NCBI GenBank assembly: GCA_021371965.1
Contig: JAJFVE010000077.1
Coordinates: forward strand, 1 to 49,748
Reading direction: 5' to 3'
From: Planctomycetaceae bacterium
Lineage (GTDB): Bacteria; Planctomycetota; Phycisphaerae; SM23-33
DNA: 49,748 nucleotides
Part shown: in pieces, positions 6,724 to 14,161 of the stretch
Position numbering within the stretch: position 1 is the stretch's first letter
Layout of the letters: each line of letters starts with the position of its first letter
Made by a program: the position numbers and the translations under genes
Notes under the pieces: generated by a model
Seen by the model: only the letters and a program-made list of their open reading frames with translations
The model's database searches: none
Told to the model about the DNA's origin: nothing

Positions 6724-7656
6724 ATGAAAATGAAATGCCCCAGATGCAGCACAAAACTAGAGGTCGATGCTGCGGCAGAGAAGGACAAGTGCCCGATTTG
6801 CGGACATGAGTTTTCCATCCCGCAAAAGAAACCCCATCCTGCCCCGGTTGCCACAATGGACTCGCAATCGAAGACTGAGCGAAAACCCCAAATCGTGGCG
6901 CAACCACCAGCACCAGCTCGCGAAACGCCCCCAGTGGTTGACACACCCGCTACGAGAAAACCAGTAAAGAAGCTTGTTTTCTTGGTCAGCGGGGCGGCTG
7001 TTCTTCTGGTAGGCTTGGTGGTTTTCGGTTTCCTCATCCCTTCATCGAAAACGCCTACAATCGCGTCGCCACTCGTGCCAAAAGGCGTAGATGTATCCGG
7101 GGCGGCGTATGTTGTTCGGCGAAACGGCCAGTCGGACATCCTCCGGGGATTCCACGTCACCCTGATTCAGGCTTCCGCACCAGCACAGGTCTTGGAACGG
7201 GCATTGACGACGGTGGTGCAGAATTGCAAGAGCGAATCTGTTGACTGGCACAAAGAAGCGGCAGAGGGGCGCCGGAAGTATGGGGAAATGGAATCCTCGA
7301 CTGACGACAACGATCCAGACAGCTACGAGAAGAAATGTGCGAAGGAGGCTGATAGCAAGGCTGAAAAGTATTCGCAGATTCTGGCGAAAGTCGAAGGACC
7401 TGTTGACTCTGCCGCTGCTCTGACCCTGATCGAGTCAACCGGCTACGTGAACGTGATCAGAGATTTTGTGGATAACATCAAAATCGCTGCGACGACCACG
7501 GATGTCCAAGGCACTTACAAGTTCACCGATGCCCCTACAAGCGCCTACATCTTCGCGATGTTCGATACAAAGGATGGTTTCTTGATGTGGGCCATACCCG
7601 TCCAAGGCAGCGGCTCGAAGGATCTCTTTAACGACACGGCTTTACCATCGAGGTAA
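6724..7656 (+). CDS. Zinc-ribbon, single-pass membrane protein with extracytoplasmic domain
   Basis: 310 aa, start preceded by GGGAG 8 nt upstream. Residues 4-31 are a zinc ribbon (MKCPRCSTKLEVD...CPICGHEFSIP). A Pro/Thr-rich linker follows, then one transmembrane segment at about 84-106 (KLVFLVSGAAVLLVGLVVFG). The remaining 200 residues are predicted extracytoplasmic, with a charged helical section (KSESVDWHKEAAEGRRKY...KKCAKEADSKAEKY) and a C-terminal beta-rich part (GTYKFTDAPTSAYIFAMFD...FLMWAIPV). That last motif resembles planctomycete proteins where a carboxypeptidase-regulatory-like fold is exposed. Third in the zinc-ribbon cluster; function unknown. Confidence 0.65.
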   Translation: MKMKCPRCSTKLEVDAAAEKDKCPICGHEFSIPQKKPHPAPVATMDSQSKTERKPQIVAQPPAPARETPPVVDTPATRKPVKKLVFLVSGAAVLLVGLVVFGFLIPSSKTPTIASPLVPKGVDVSGAAYVVRRNGQSDILRGFHVTLIQASAPAQVLERALTTVVQNCKSESVDWHKEAAEGRRKYGEMESSTDDNDPDSYEKKCAKEADSKAEKYSQILAKVEGPVDSAAALTLIESTGYVNVIRDFVDNIKIAATTTDVQGTYKFTDAPTSAYIFAMFDTKDGFLMWAIPVQGSGSKDLFNDTALPSR

Positions 7657-7763
7657 ATCTTGAACATCGGGACGGCCGGGTAGCGGCCACGCGGACCGGG
7701 CGAACGGCGAGCAACCACCTGCCGCGCCGCCGCCCGGCCCGACCCGAGCAATGCAGGTGGAAC

Positions 7764-8558
7764 ATGGGAAAGAAGTCCAGCGCTCCAAAGAAAACCCAGC
7801 GCCAACCACAGCCCAAGACTGGGGCCCCGGCCGCTGATGTTTTCTTGATAGACTTTCCGCTAGACGAAGTGCCAAAGGGCTTGGAACCGCAATGGATTAT
7901 TAATGTTTCAGAGTGGCTGGCGCACACCTACGCCGGGGCAGTAGAGCGCTTGACCTATGCTGGGTCCGCTTTGAATCGCCTTCGCGAAGAGTATCGCAGG
8001 GAGGAATACGCCAAGGAGACGCGGGCCCAAGACCCGGACGAGGCTGCTCGCAACAGGATTTGGAGAACGCCCGAAATGGACGCAGTCCGGGCAGCCAGTA
8101 AGGAGGTGGAGAAATGCCGCATTATGAACCTCGACCTTTCGAAGGCGGTGAGGCGTTGGCTTCCGACAGTCTATCCCGATCTTCAACAGGTTGGCGTAAG
8201 CGAAATCACAGATAGGCCTGCCGCCGTGCGAGAGTGGCGGAGAATCAGCGCCGCTGCCACTGGCTTGCAGTTGGAAACTGGGCTGTTGGACTTTGAGGGA
8301 GAGGCCCGCCAGGCGGAGGCCGTGCCAGGTACAGGGATATCTGTCACTACGGCAGCAAAGATATCAGGTATCAATAAGGGCACAATTTGGCGGGCTGCTA
8401 AAGCCGCAAAGATTGATAGCAACGGGAAGAAAGGGCGTTCCCTCAGACTGGACGACGCCTCGTTTAACCGCTGGCAGCTAGACTACGTCAAACGGGGTGA
8501 GAAGCAGGAAACAGATGAGGCCGTTCAACAGAAGTTTGACAAAATCAAAGGTGAATAA
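7764..8558 (+). CDS. Predicted DNA-binding protein, function unknown
   Basis: 264 aa, start preceded by AGGTGGA 2-8 nt upstream. The N-terminal 20 residues are Lys/Gln/Pro-rich. Residues 45-120 are predicted helical and charged (ALNRLREEYRREEYAKE). Near residue 193 the segment ISVTTAAKISGINKGTIWRAAKAAKI has the spacing and residues of a helix-turn-helix (AAKISG-turn-TIWRAAK), followed by GRSLRLDDASFNRW, as in excisionase or MerR-like winged domains. No enzymatic motif is seen. Its low GC and position between zinc-ribbon and toxin-antitoxin-like genes suggest accessory DNA. Confidence 0.55.
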   Translation: MGKKSSAPKKTQRQPQPKTGAPAADVFLIDFPLDEVPKGLEPQWIINVSEWLAHTYAGAVERLTYAGSALNRLREEYRREEYAKETRAQDPDEAARNRIWRTPEMDAVRAASKEVEKCRIMNLDLSKAVRRWLPTVYPDLQQVGVSEITDRPAAVREWRRISAAATGLQLETGLLDFEGEARQAEAVPGTGISVTTAAKISGINKGTIWRAAKAAKIDSNGKKGRSLRLDDASFNRWQLDYVKRGEKQETDEAVQQKFDKIKGE

Positions 8559-8837
8559 CCTCGCAACGGGGGCAGAAACATCGTTGCACTGTCGTTGCGC
8601 TTAATCTTTTTTCAGGAAGCACCCCCCAATCTCCCAAGGCTTTCTGCCGCATTTTCGTTGCGCCAACGTTAGTCTCCGCTTGGCTCTGGTCTACTCGACG
8701 TGTCGGACGCGCAATCGGGCCGCCCGGCAGCGTGATTCCACTATGGAGTAAAGACCATGCAGACCACAGACAACGCAACCGACGGGCGCACCGTCAGCGG
8801 GATCAGGGACGCCCGTGAACAGTCCCTACTGCCATTG

Positions 8838-8873
8838 AAAATGACTGTCATTTTGCCCTTGGGTCGGTATGCT
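8838..8873 (+). promoter_or_regulatory. Palindromic operator overlapping a sigma70-like promoter
   Basis: AAAATGAC-T-GTCATTTT (8838-8854) is a perfect 17-bp palindrome. CTGTCA (8845-8850) can serve as -35 with TATGCT (8868-8873) as -10, spacer 17. The start of the DUF4258 gene is 28 nt further on. An operator covering the -35 box is the usual arrangement for autoregulated toxin-antitoxin modules. Confidence 0.6.
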
Positions 8874-8900
8874 GAAGATCCGTTACGCAGGGAAGCCGCA

Positions 8901-9152
8901 ATGGAATTCGAATTGACCGATCATGCAAAGACTGTGCTGCAGCAGCGAAACATCTCCCTTGATTGGGTTGAGCGGGTACTGAACGCTCCGCAGCAAACCG
9001 AGCCTGATTCGGAAGATGCCGCCCTTGAACATTGCTTGGGTAGAATTGAAGAGCACGGCAATCGCGTCCTGCGTGTTATAATCAATGTAGAAGCTCACCC
9101 CCAGCGGGTGGTCACGGCCTATTTTGATCGGGCGATGAGGAACAGATTATGA
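8901..9152 (+). CDS. DUF4258 family protein (toxin-like)
   Basis: 83 aa from ATG 8901, preceded by GGGA at a good distance. An in-frame ATG at 8757 exists, but its 48-codon extension crosses the operator and promoter. The sequence EFELTDHAKTVLQQRNISLDWVERVLNAP is the DUF4258 signature (HA...R-x-I-S...V), and the C-terminus ends in a V-V-T-A-Y strand. DUF4258 proteins are RelE/BrnT-like small proteins often paired with DUF2283 partners. Toxin activity is inferred only from family and context. The stop overlaps the next start (ATGA), so the two are translationally coupled. Confidence 0.8.
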   Translation: MEFELTDHAKTVLQQRNISLDWVERVLNAPQQTEPDSEDAALEHCLGRIEEHGNRVLRVIINVEAHPQRVVTAYFDRAMRNRL

Positions 9153-9349
9153 AGCTGATTGTGGACGAGAAGGCCGACGCGTTGTACTTGCGGCTGGACG
9201 ATTCGGAGATTGTCGATTCGCGGGAAGCGGCGCCCGGGGTGGTGTTGGACTATGACGACAAGGACCAGGTCGTCGGGGTGGAGATTCTGCGAGTTTCAAA
9301 GAGGGCGCCCGGCCTGAATCTTCGGGAGTTGAACTTTCAGACGAGTTGA
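9149..9349 (+). CDS. DUF2283 family protein (antitoxin-like partner)
   Basis: 66 aa with the complete DUF2283 consensus: KLIVDEKADALYLRLDD, a GVVLDYDDKDQVVGVEIL strand pair and a basic end. The family is found next to DUF4258 genes in many bacteria, and the pair is thought to be a toxin-antitoxin or related regulatory unit. It overlaps the upstream gene by 4 bp. It may bind the palindrome at 8838, although DUF2283 has no obvious DNA-binding motif, so the repressor could be the complex. Confidence 0.85.
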   Translation: MKLIVDEKADALYLRLDDSEIVDSREAAPGVVLDYDDKDQVVGVEILRVSKRAPGLNLRELNFQTS

Positions 9350-9957
9350 GGGCCCCGGGGACTTCGATTCAAAAATGTTTGGCATCGGGCGTCTGTGGCG
9401 GTAAATGCGGTACCGGTTTTGAGCGTTTGCAAAAAGGCGCGGTTGTTTGCCGAAAGTCTCCAAACCCCCCGAAAATGCACCGGAAAAGCACCTCAAAAGC
9501 ACCCAAACGCTGGCCAGCCCGAAAACTGCATGAACCGCGGAGATCTTGGCGCGGCCTCGCTTCGCTCGGCCGCAACCAAAGGCGTTCCGGCACAGCAACA
9601 TGGTGGGGGCTCCGCCCCCACGCCCACGGAGTTTGTCGCTTTATGGCTTCCGGCAGGGGTGGGCCTTTGCAGCCTCTGCCGGAAGCCCAATGCGATAACC
9701 TCCGGGGTCTGGGGCAGAGCCCCAGAATGCCGGCTGAAGAAAATCTTCGCGGCAAGAGAAGAAACTGACGGTTAGCATTGCAGAGCACGCAGAGAAGCAA
9801 ATGGCTTAAAACAAGACCATCTAAGAAATGAAATAGGCGCTTTGCCATATGGACAGACGCTGGACTCCGCTGCGCTGCGTCCAGCCGTGAGAGCTCCTTC
9901 CCTTTCTTCTTCCCTCAGCGTCCTCTGCGACCTCTGCGGTGAGATCCCGCAATCGCT
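9350..9957. other. Intergenic region with hairpin repeats, no gene supported
   Basis: About 600 bp. It contains three perfect GC-rich hairpins (9603-9621, 9645-9687, 9709-9725), two CTCTGCG-family motifs (9776-9797 and 9912-9943) and a CTGGAC-GTCCAG inverted element near 9860-9890. Frames across it on both strands are repeat-derived and lack domain signatures. Confidence 0.65.
9603..9725. repeat. Three consecutive GC-rich hairpin elements
   Basis: GTGGGGGC-TCC-GCCCCCAC (9603-9621, 8-bp stem); a 12-bp perfect stem GGCTTCCGGCAG (9645-9656) with 9676-9687 and a 19-nt loop; CTGGGGC-AGA-GCCCCAG (9709-9725, 7-bp stem). The first may end transcription of the DUF4258/DUF2283 pair. Together they look like a nested palindromic mobile repeat. 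Confidence 0.7.
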
Positions 9958-11037
9958 TCAGCGCCGCACGCGGGCGTTGCCTTGCCAAATGCTCCAGACC
10001 TGCTCTTCGTCGGCGGGCTGGGCGTAGTCGGTCAGCAGGGTCGTCGCCAGGGCGCCGGCGGCCCAGCCGAACTGCACCCACTTGGCGGCGTCCCAGCGGC
10101 GCAGGATGCCGTAGAGCATTCCGCCGACGAAGGCGTCGCCGCCGCCGATGCGGTCGAGGACGGTGATCTCGCGCGGCTGGGCGATGTGCCAGGCGTCGCC
10201 GGCTAGCAGGATCGCCCCCCACAGGTGGCGCTCGGTGCTGACGACTTCGCGCAGCGTCGTGGCAAACGCCGTCGCGGCGGGGAATCGCTGCTTGACGGCC
10301 TGGATCATGCCCTTGAAGCTCTCGATCTTGCCGGCCAGGTCTTTGCCGCCGGCGGCGGGGCCTTCGATGCCCAGGGCGAGCTGGAAGTCTTCCTCGTTGC
10401 CGACGAGGATGTCGGCCGCCGCTGCGATCTCGGTGAACACGCTGCGGAGCTCCGCCTCGCGGCCCTTCCAGAACGACGCTCGGTAGTTCAGGTCGAAGCA
10501 CACGCGCGTGCCGTGCTTCCTGGCGGCGCGGGCCAGGGCCAGGCAGAACTCGCTGGTCTGCTCGGACAGGGCGGCGATGAGCCCCGACAGGTGGACGATC
10601 TGCACGCCCTCGGCGCCGAAGATGCGCTCGAGGTCGAAGTCCGCGGCGTTGAGCGTGCGGCCGACTTCGCCGGCGCGGTCGTTGTGGACGCGCGGGCCTC
10701 GGGCGCCGCTGCCGCAGTCGGCCAGGTTGAACTGGTGGCGATAGCCCCAGGGCCCGCCCTGCTCGACCTGCTTGCCTTCGTAGTCCATGTGGCGGCCGGC
10801 GAGATCGTCCTGGATGAACCGGGCGATGGGGCTGCCCTTGACGAACGTGGTGAGCACCTTGACGGGCAGGCCCAGGTACGAGCAGACGCTGGCGACGTTG
10901 GTCTCGGCGCTGGTGGCCTGCATGAAGAACGTGCTGCTGGTGTGCATCGGTTGGCCGTTGGGCGGCGTGAGGCGCACGCCCATGCTCGTGGGCACCAGCA
11001 GGGCGTATTTGCAGTTCTCGCGAAGTTCGATAGCCAC
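9958..11037 (-). CDS. PfkB-family sugar kinase (2-dehydro-3-deoxygluconokinase-like)
   Basis: Ribokinase-fold kinase that phosphorylates a sugar or sugar acid. It shows the N-terminal FMQATSAETNVASVCSYLGLPV strand-helix, the LARAARKHGTRVCFDLNYRASFW segment (D-x-N-x-R typical of KdgK and fructokinase-like members), GNEEDF, and the catalytic motif DRIGGGDAFVGG with its Asp base and anion-hole glycines. GTG 11037 is chosen because AAGGAG lies 6 nt upstream. An ATG at 11085 has no such site. About 359 aa. The FDLNYR and NEEDF features favour KDG kinase, but the substrate is not fixed by sequence. Confidence 0.87.
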   Translation of the reverse strand: MAIELRENCKYALLVPTSMGVRLTPPNGQPMHTSSTFFMQATSAETNVASVCSYLGLPVKVLTTFVKGSPIARFIQDDLAGRHMDYEGKQVEQGGPWGYRHQFNLADCGSGARGPRVHNDRAGEVGRTLNAADFDLERIFGAEGVQIVHLSGLIAALSEQTSEFCLALARAARKHGTRVCFDLNYRASFWKGREAELRSVFTEIAAAADILVGNEEDFQLALGIEGPAAGGKDLAGKIESFKGMIQAVKQRFPAATAFATTLREVVSTERHLWGAILLAGDAWHIAQPREITVLDRIGGGDAFVGGMLYGILRRWDAAKWVQFGWAAGALATTLLTDYAQPADEEQVWSIWQGNARVRR

Positions 11038-11124
11038 CGGCGGCTCCTTCAGGTTGATCGTGACGTGCCCATCTAAGTACCGCATCGCCGCGTGCGCTTC
11101 AAGAGCGCAGCCGAGCGAGGACTA

Positions 11125-11239
11125 TGGAGTGCGGCAGCCCTAGCTGCCGCTTTGGATGTTGCTGGGACGCTGTTGTGCCCGGCTATGCACAGCGGGACTG
11201 AACACCATCGAAAGCGGCGGCTGCTGCCGCCGCACTCCA
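11125..11239. repeat. Inverted pair of GGAGTGCGGC palindromes
   Basis: Copy at 11125-11155 (TGGAGTGCGGCAGCC...CTGCCGCTTTGG) and an opposite copy at 11209-11239 (CGAAAGCGGCGG...GCCGCACTCCA), separated by about 53 bp. Each is itself an imperfect palindrome. They fill the gap between the divergent kinase and CBM9/hydrolase genes. Confidence 0.8.
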
Positions 11240-11274
11240 CATAGATTCTTCGTGTGGGCAACGCGGGCTCGTCT

Positions 11275-11280
11275 TACGAT
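11275..11280 (+). promoter_or_regulatory. Candidate -10 for a leaderless transcript of the 11290 gene
   Basis: TACGAT lies 9 nt before ATG 11290, and no Shine-Dalgarno is present (AGATGAAAC). No good -35 is seen, so this is the weakest of the leaderless candidates. Confidence 0.3.
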
Positions 11281-11289
11281 AGATGAAAC

Positions 11290-13557
11290 ATGAAAACAAC
11301 GCACTGCATTCTGTTGCTCCTTGCATTGGCTGCCGTGCCGGCTACGGCTGCGCCGGGGCTGGACATTCCGCGGTTGGATGGCATTGCCATCGACGGCAAG
11401 GGCGGCGACTGGGGACAGGGCGGGTACCGGCTGGATGTGCTCGAGTCGATGAGCGGCAATGGCGCGGCCGCGGCTGGGCAGCGCGTCTGGGCACGCCTGG
11501 GGTGGGACAGCCGCGGCTTGCTGATGCTGGTACACATCTGGGACGACACGTGGATGGAGAACCCGCGCGGCGACCGCCTGTACGAGGGCGACTCGATCGA
11601 GGTGTTCCTGGGCGTTGCCGGCGGCCTGTGCCAGTGGGTCATCTCGCCGGGCATGGACGCTGCCCAGCCGGCGGTGCGGCAGCAGTTTTTCGACAAGCGC
11701 TCCGAGCCCGCGCGCGGGCGTCCAGCGCAGGCGCAAGTCGTCCGCACGCGCAGCGGCGGAGAATGCACCGTCGAGATCCTGCTGCCCTGGTCGGCAACAG
11801 GCGTCGAGCCGGCCGAGAGCAAGACCACGCTGAGCCTGCACTTCTGGGTCAACGATCGCGACGGGCACGTCGAGGACATCAGGCGAGTCTGGATGCCGGC
11901 TACGATCTGCCGCCTGGCGCGGCAGCCGTCGCCGGCGCGGGAGTTCATCCACTGGAGCGGGTTCGACGCCAGAACGATGCTCACGACGTTGGAGCTGCGC
12001 GGCGGCGCGGCGGCGGTCGGCAAAGAAGCGCAGCTCGTCCAGGGCGGCAAGGTCGTTTCGCGGGCGACTCTGGCGGCCGACGCTTCCGGATACGCCTGCG
12101 CCACGCTGCTGATGCCCGAACGCGGCGCCGGCGCCGAAGCAGCCGAGTTGACCGCGCAGGTGGCGGGCAAAGAAGTCGCCCGCGTCGCTCTGCAGGACAA
12201 CGCCCGCGCCCGGGCCGAGCAGTTTCTCTTCGCCCCGATGGCCGCGACGCCCGCCGCGGAGTTCGACGGCGAGGCTCTGCCGACGCTGGATTTCGCTGAC
12301 GCGGCGATGGTCGCCCGCGCGATCGGCTCTTACACGCTCAAGACCACGTACTACGACAGCCGCTATGAGATCGTCACGCGAGCGGCCAAGCCGGGGCGAT
12401 ATGGCGCCGTCGTCGAAGTGATGACGCCGCAGGGGCGGCTTTGCCGGCGGTTCGCCTCGCTCGTTCGCCGAGGCGGACCTGCGACCGAAGATCAGCGCCA
12501 GTGGTGGGTCGAGTTCAAGCGGCGGTTCTACGGCTGGGACAAGCGCTGGCCCAAGCCCTTCGTCTGCCCGCGGCCGAATCCCGGTCCGCCCGCGCCGGTG
12601 GTGGGGGAGGGCAGCGCCGCCGAGGCGGGCATGACCGCCGGCGCGGCGGCCGCCATCGACGCGGTGCTCACGCAGTGGGCCGCGGACAGCGACGAACCCT
12701 TCACGGCCGCCGTCGTGCGCCACGGCGTGATCGTCCTGAGCAAAGCCTACGGCGTGCGAGAGGGCAAGGCGATCAGCCGCGACACGCCGAGCTTCATGGC
12801 CTCGATGACCAAGTGCCTTTCGGCGACGCTGATGCTGACGGTTGTCGATCAGGGCCTGGTGGACCTCGACGCCCCGGTGGCGGAGTACCTGCCGCCGTTC
12901 CAGGCCGCCCGAATGAACAAGCCCCTGACGCTGCGGCACCTGTACACGCACACCAGCGGGATCAGCGGCTGGCACTGGGGCGCGGGGGAGCACGATCTCG
13001 AGGAGCGGCTGGCCGCCTATATGCCCCACGTGCGAGTGGGCGAGGCCTTCCTCTATAACGGCACGGGGTTCGACCTGGGCAGCAAGGTTCTCGAAGCCGC
13101 CAGCGGCGAGGCGCTGCCCGCGTTAGCGCAGGGGCACCTGCTGGGTCCGCTGGGCTGTCGCAACACGACGATGCCCGACGGCGGCGGGTCGGCCTTCAGC
13201 ACCGCCGACGACCTGGTGCGCATCGGGCAGATGCTGCTCAACAAGGGCGCGTACGGCCGCATGCGGTTCATGAGCGAGCGGACGTTCGAGCAGTTGCTGC
13301 CGGTGCGGCTGACGAAGGTGCTGGGCCCGGACGCGGGGCAGGTCTACGGCCTGGGGACGATGTGGTTCGATTACGAAGGTTGGGGCAAGGGCGCCTTCGC
13401 CCACGGGGCCAAGTCTGAAACCGTGCTGCGGGTCGTTCCCGAGCACGACCTGGTGGTGGCTATCGCCCGCAGCCGCCGCGGGACCAACTTCGAGACCTAC
13501 TATCCCCGATTCATCCAGGCGGTGCTGTCGGGGATCGATCCGCGATCTGCACGATAG
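11290..13557 (+). CDS. Exported CBM9-like domain fused to class C beta-lactamase-type serine hydrolase
   Basis: 755 aa with a signal peptide (MKTTHCILLLLALAAVPATAAP). Residues 25-215 resemble a CBM9-like sugar-binding domain: DGKGGDWGQGG, ARLGWDSRGLLMLVHIWDD, YEGDSIEVFLG and VEILLPWSA. A beta-rich linker (about 220-430) follows. From about 450 comes a PF00144 serine hydrolase with the catalytic SMTK at S505/K508, YNG at Y589/N590 and an AHGAKSE triad-3 motif near 705 where lactamases have KTG. Such enzymes are esterases, peptidases or amidases more often than true lactamases. The fusion suggests an enzyme targeted to extracellular glycans, or acting on acylated polysaccharide. It follows divergently from the sugar kinase. 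The start lacks a Shine-Dalgarno. Confidence 0.85.
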   Translation: MKTTHCILLLLALAAVPATAAPGLDIPRLDGIAIDGKGGDWGQGGYRLDVLESMSGNGAAAAGQRVWARLGWDSRGLLMLVHIWDDTWMENPRGDRLYEGDSIEVFLGVAGGLCQWVISPGMDAAQPAVRQQFFDKRSEPARGRPAQAQVVRTRSGGECTVEILLPWSATGVEPAESKTTLSLHFWVNDRDGHVEDIRRVWMPATICRLARQPSPAREFIHWSGFDARTMLTTLELRGGAAAVGKEAQLVQGGKVVSRATLAADASGYACATLLMPERGAGAEAAELTAQVAGKEVARVALQDNARARAEQFLFAPMAATPAAEFDGEALPTLDFADAAMVARAIGSYTLKTTYYDSRYEIVTRAAKPGRYGAVVEVMTPQGRLCRRFASLVRRGGPATEDQRQWWVEFKRRFYGWDKRWPKPFVCPRPNPGPPAPVVGEGSAAEAGMTAGAAAAIDAVLTQWAADSDEPFTAAVVRHGVIVLSKAYGVREGKAISRDTPSFMASMTKCLSATLMLTVVDQGLVDLDAPVAEYLPPFQAARMNKPLTLRHLYTHTSGISGWHWGAGEHDLEERLAAYMPHVRVGEAFLYNGTGFDLGSKVLEAASGEALPALAQGHLLGPLGCRNTTMPDGGGSAFSTADDLVRIGQMLLNKGAYGRMRFMSERTFEQLLPVRLTKVLGPDAGQVYGLGTMWFDYEGWGKGAFAHGAKSETVLRVVPEHDLVVAIARSRRGTNFETYYPRFIQAVLSGIDPRSAR

Positions 13558-13566
13558 ACGGGAGAG

Positions 13567-13598
13567 TTCACCGCAGAGCACGCGGAGTTCGCAGAGAC
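13567..13598. repeat. CTCTGCG-family intergenic repeat
   Basis: TTCACCGCAGAGCACGCGGAG plus TTCGCAGAG between convergent genes, reverse complement of the CTCTGCG-CTCTGCGGTGA type. Other members: 5057-5159, 9776-9797, 9912-9943, 27191-27230, 36353-36384 and 36441-36471. Confidence 0.6.
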
Positions 13599-13625
13599 TG
13601 AACAATGACGGGGAGAAGCCGCCGT

Positions 13626-14039
13626 TCAGACATCTTTCCGTTCGACGCTGGCCCAGTAACCCCGGTAGTAGAAGTATCTGCCGGCGCGCAGGTCGTATCG
13701 CGGGGGCACCCAGACCCGGGCGGTGCCGGGCGGGAGCATCCATTGGCCGCGGACCCATTGATAGTCGCTGCCGGTCCAGTCCCAGTAGCCCGGGATCCAG
13801 ACGTAGTCGTCGTCCGGGACGGTCGGGATCGACTCAGCCAGCGGCACCGGCGGGGGCGGCACTTCCATGCCGGCAGGGTCCGCGGGTATGGCCCAGACCT
13901 CGCATCGCATGCGGCCACACGCCCACCAGTTCAGGCACGAATGCCCGCACGATCCGGAGCTGCGGTCCTGGCCGCAACAGGCGCACCCGCCAGCGAGCAA
14001 GAGCCCAACCAGAACCGCCACGATCATCAGAGTCTTCAT
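13626..14039 (-). CDS. YXWGXW-type lipoprotein
   Basis: 137 aa, start preceded by AGGAG 6 nt upstream. The N-terminus MKTLMIVAVLVGLLLAGGC is a lipoprotein signal with lipobox LAGGC. The mature part is Cys-rich at first (CACCGQDRSSGSCGHSC) and then carries Tyr/Trp/Gly/Pro repeats: WIPGYWDWTGSDYQWVRGQW and AGRYFYYRGYW, matching the YXWGXW repeat family of small envelope proteins. Function unknown, probably anchored in the cell envelope. It converges with the hydrolase gene. Confidence 0.85.
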   Translation of the reverse strand: MKTLMIVAVLVGLLLAGGCACCGQDRSSGSCGHSCLNWWACGRMRCEVWAIPADPAGMEVPPPPVPLAESIPTVPDDDYVWIPGYWDWTGSDYQWVRGQWMLPPGTARVWVPPRYDLRAGRYFYYRGYWASVERKDV

Positions 14040-14148
14040 ATGATTCTCCTCGCCATCGCATCAAACCCATGGCCGCCGACATGGCGTAATTGTAGCGCGG
14101 CCCGATGTTCATCATCTCCTTAGCATATCGCCCGCCGACTTTGGAGGG

Positions 14149-14154
14149 TATACT
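14149..14154 (+). promoter_or_regulatory. Candidate -10 for a leaderless methyltransferase transcript
   Basis: TATACT lies 7 nt before ATG 14162. A GGAGGG immediately before it is 13 nt from the start, further than normal for a ribosome site. No clear -35. Confidence 0.4.
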
Positions 14155-14161
14155 GTCGCGC

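Noticed and set aside
8757..8900. N-terminal extension of the DUF4258 protein
   Set aside because: It would run across the palindromic operator and promoter, and its residues have no homology. ATG 8901 has a ribosome site.
9370..9848. Protein-coding frames in the 9350-9957 gap on both strands
   Set aside because: They follow the hairpin repeats, change frame meaning across them, and have no recognisable domain.
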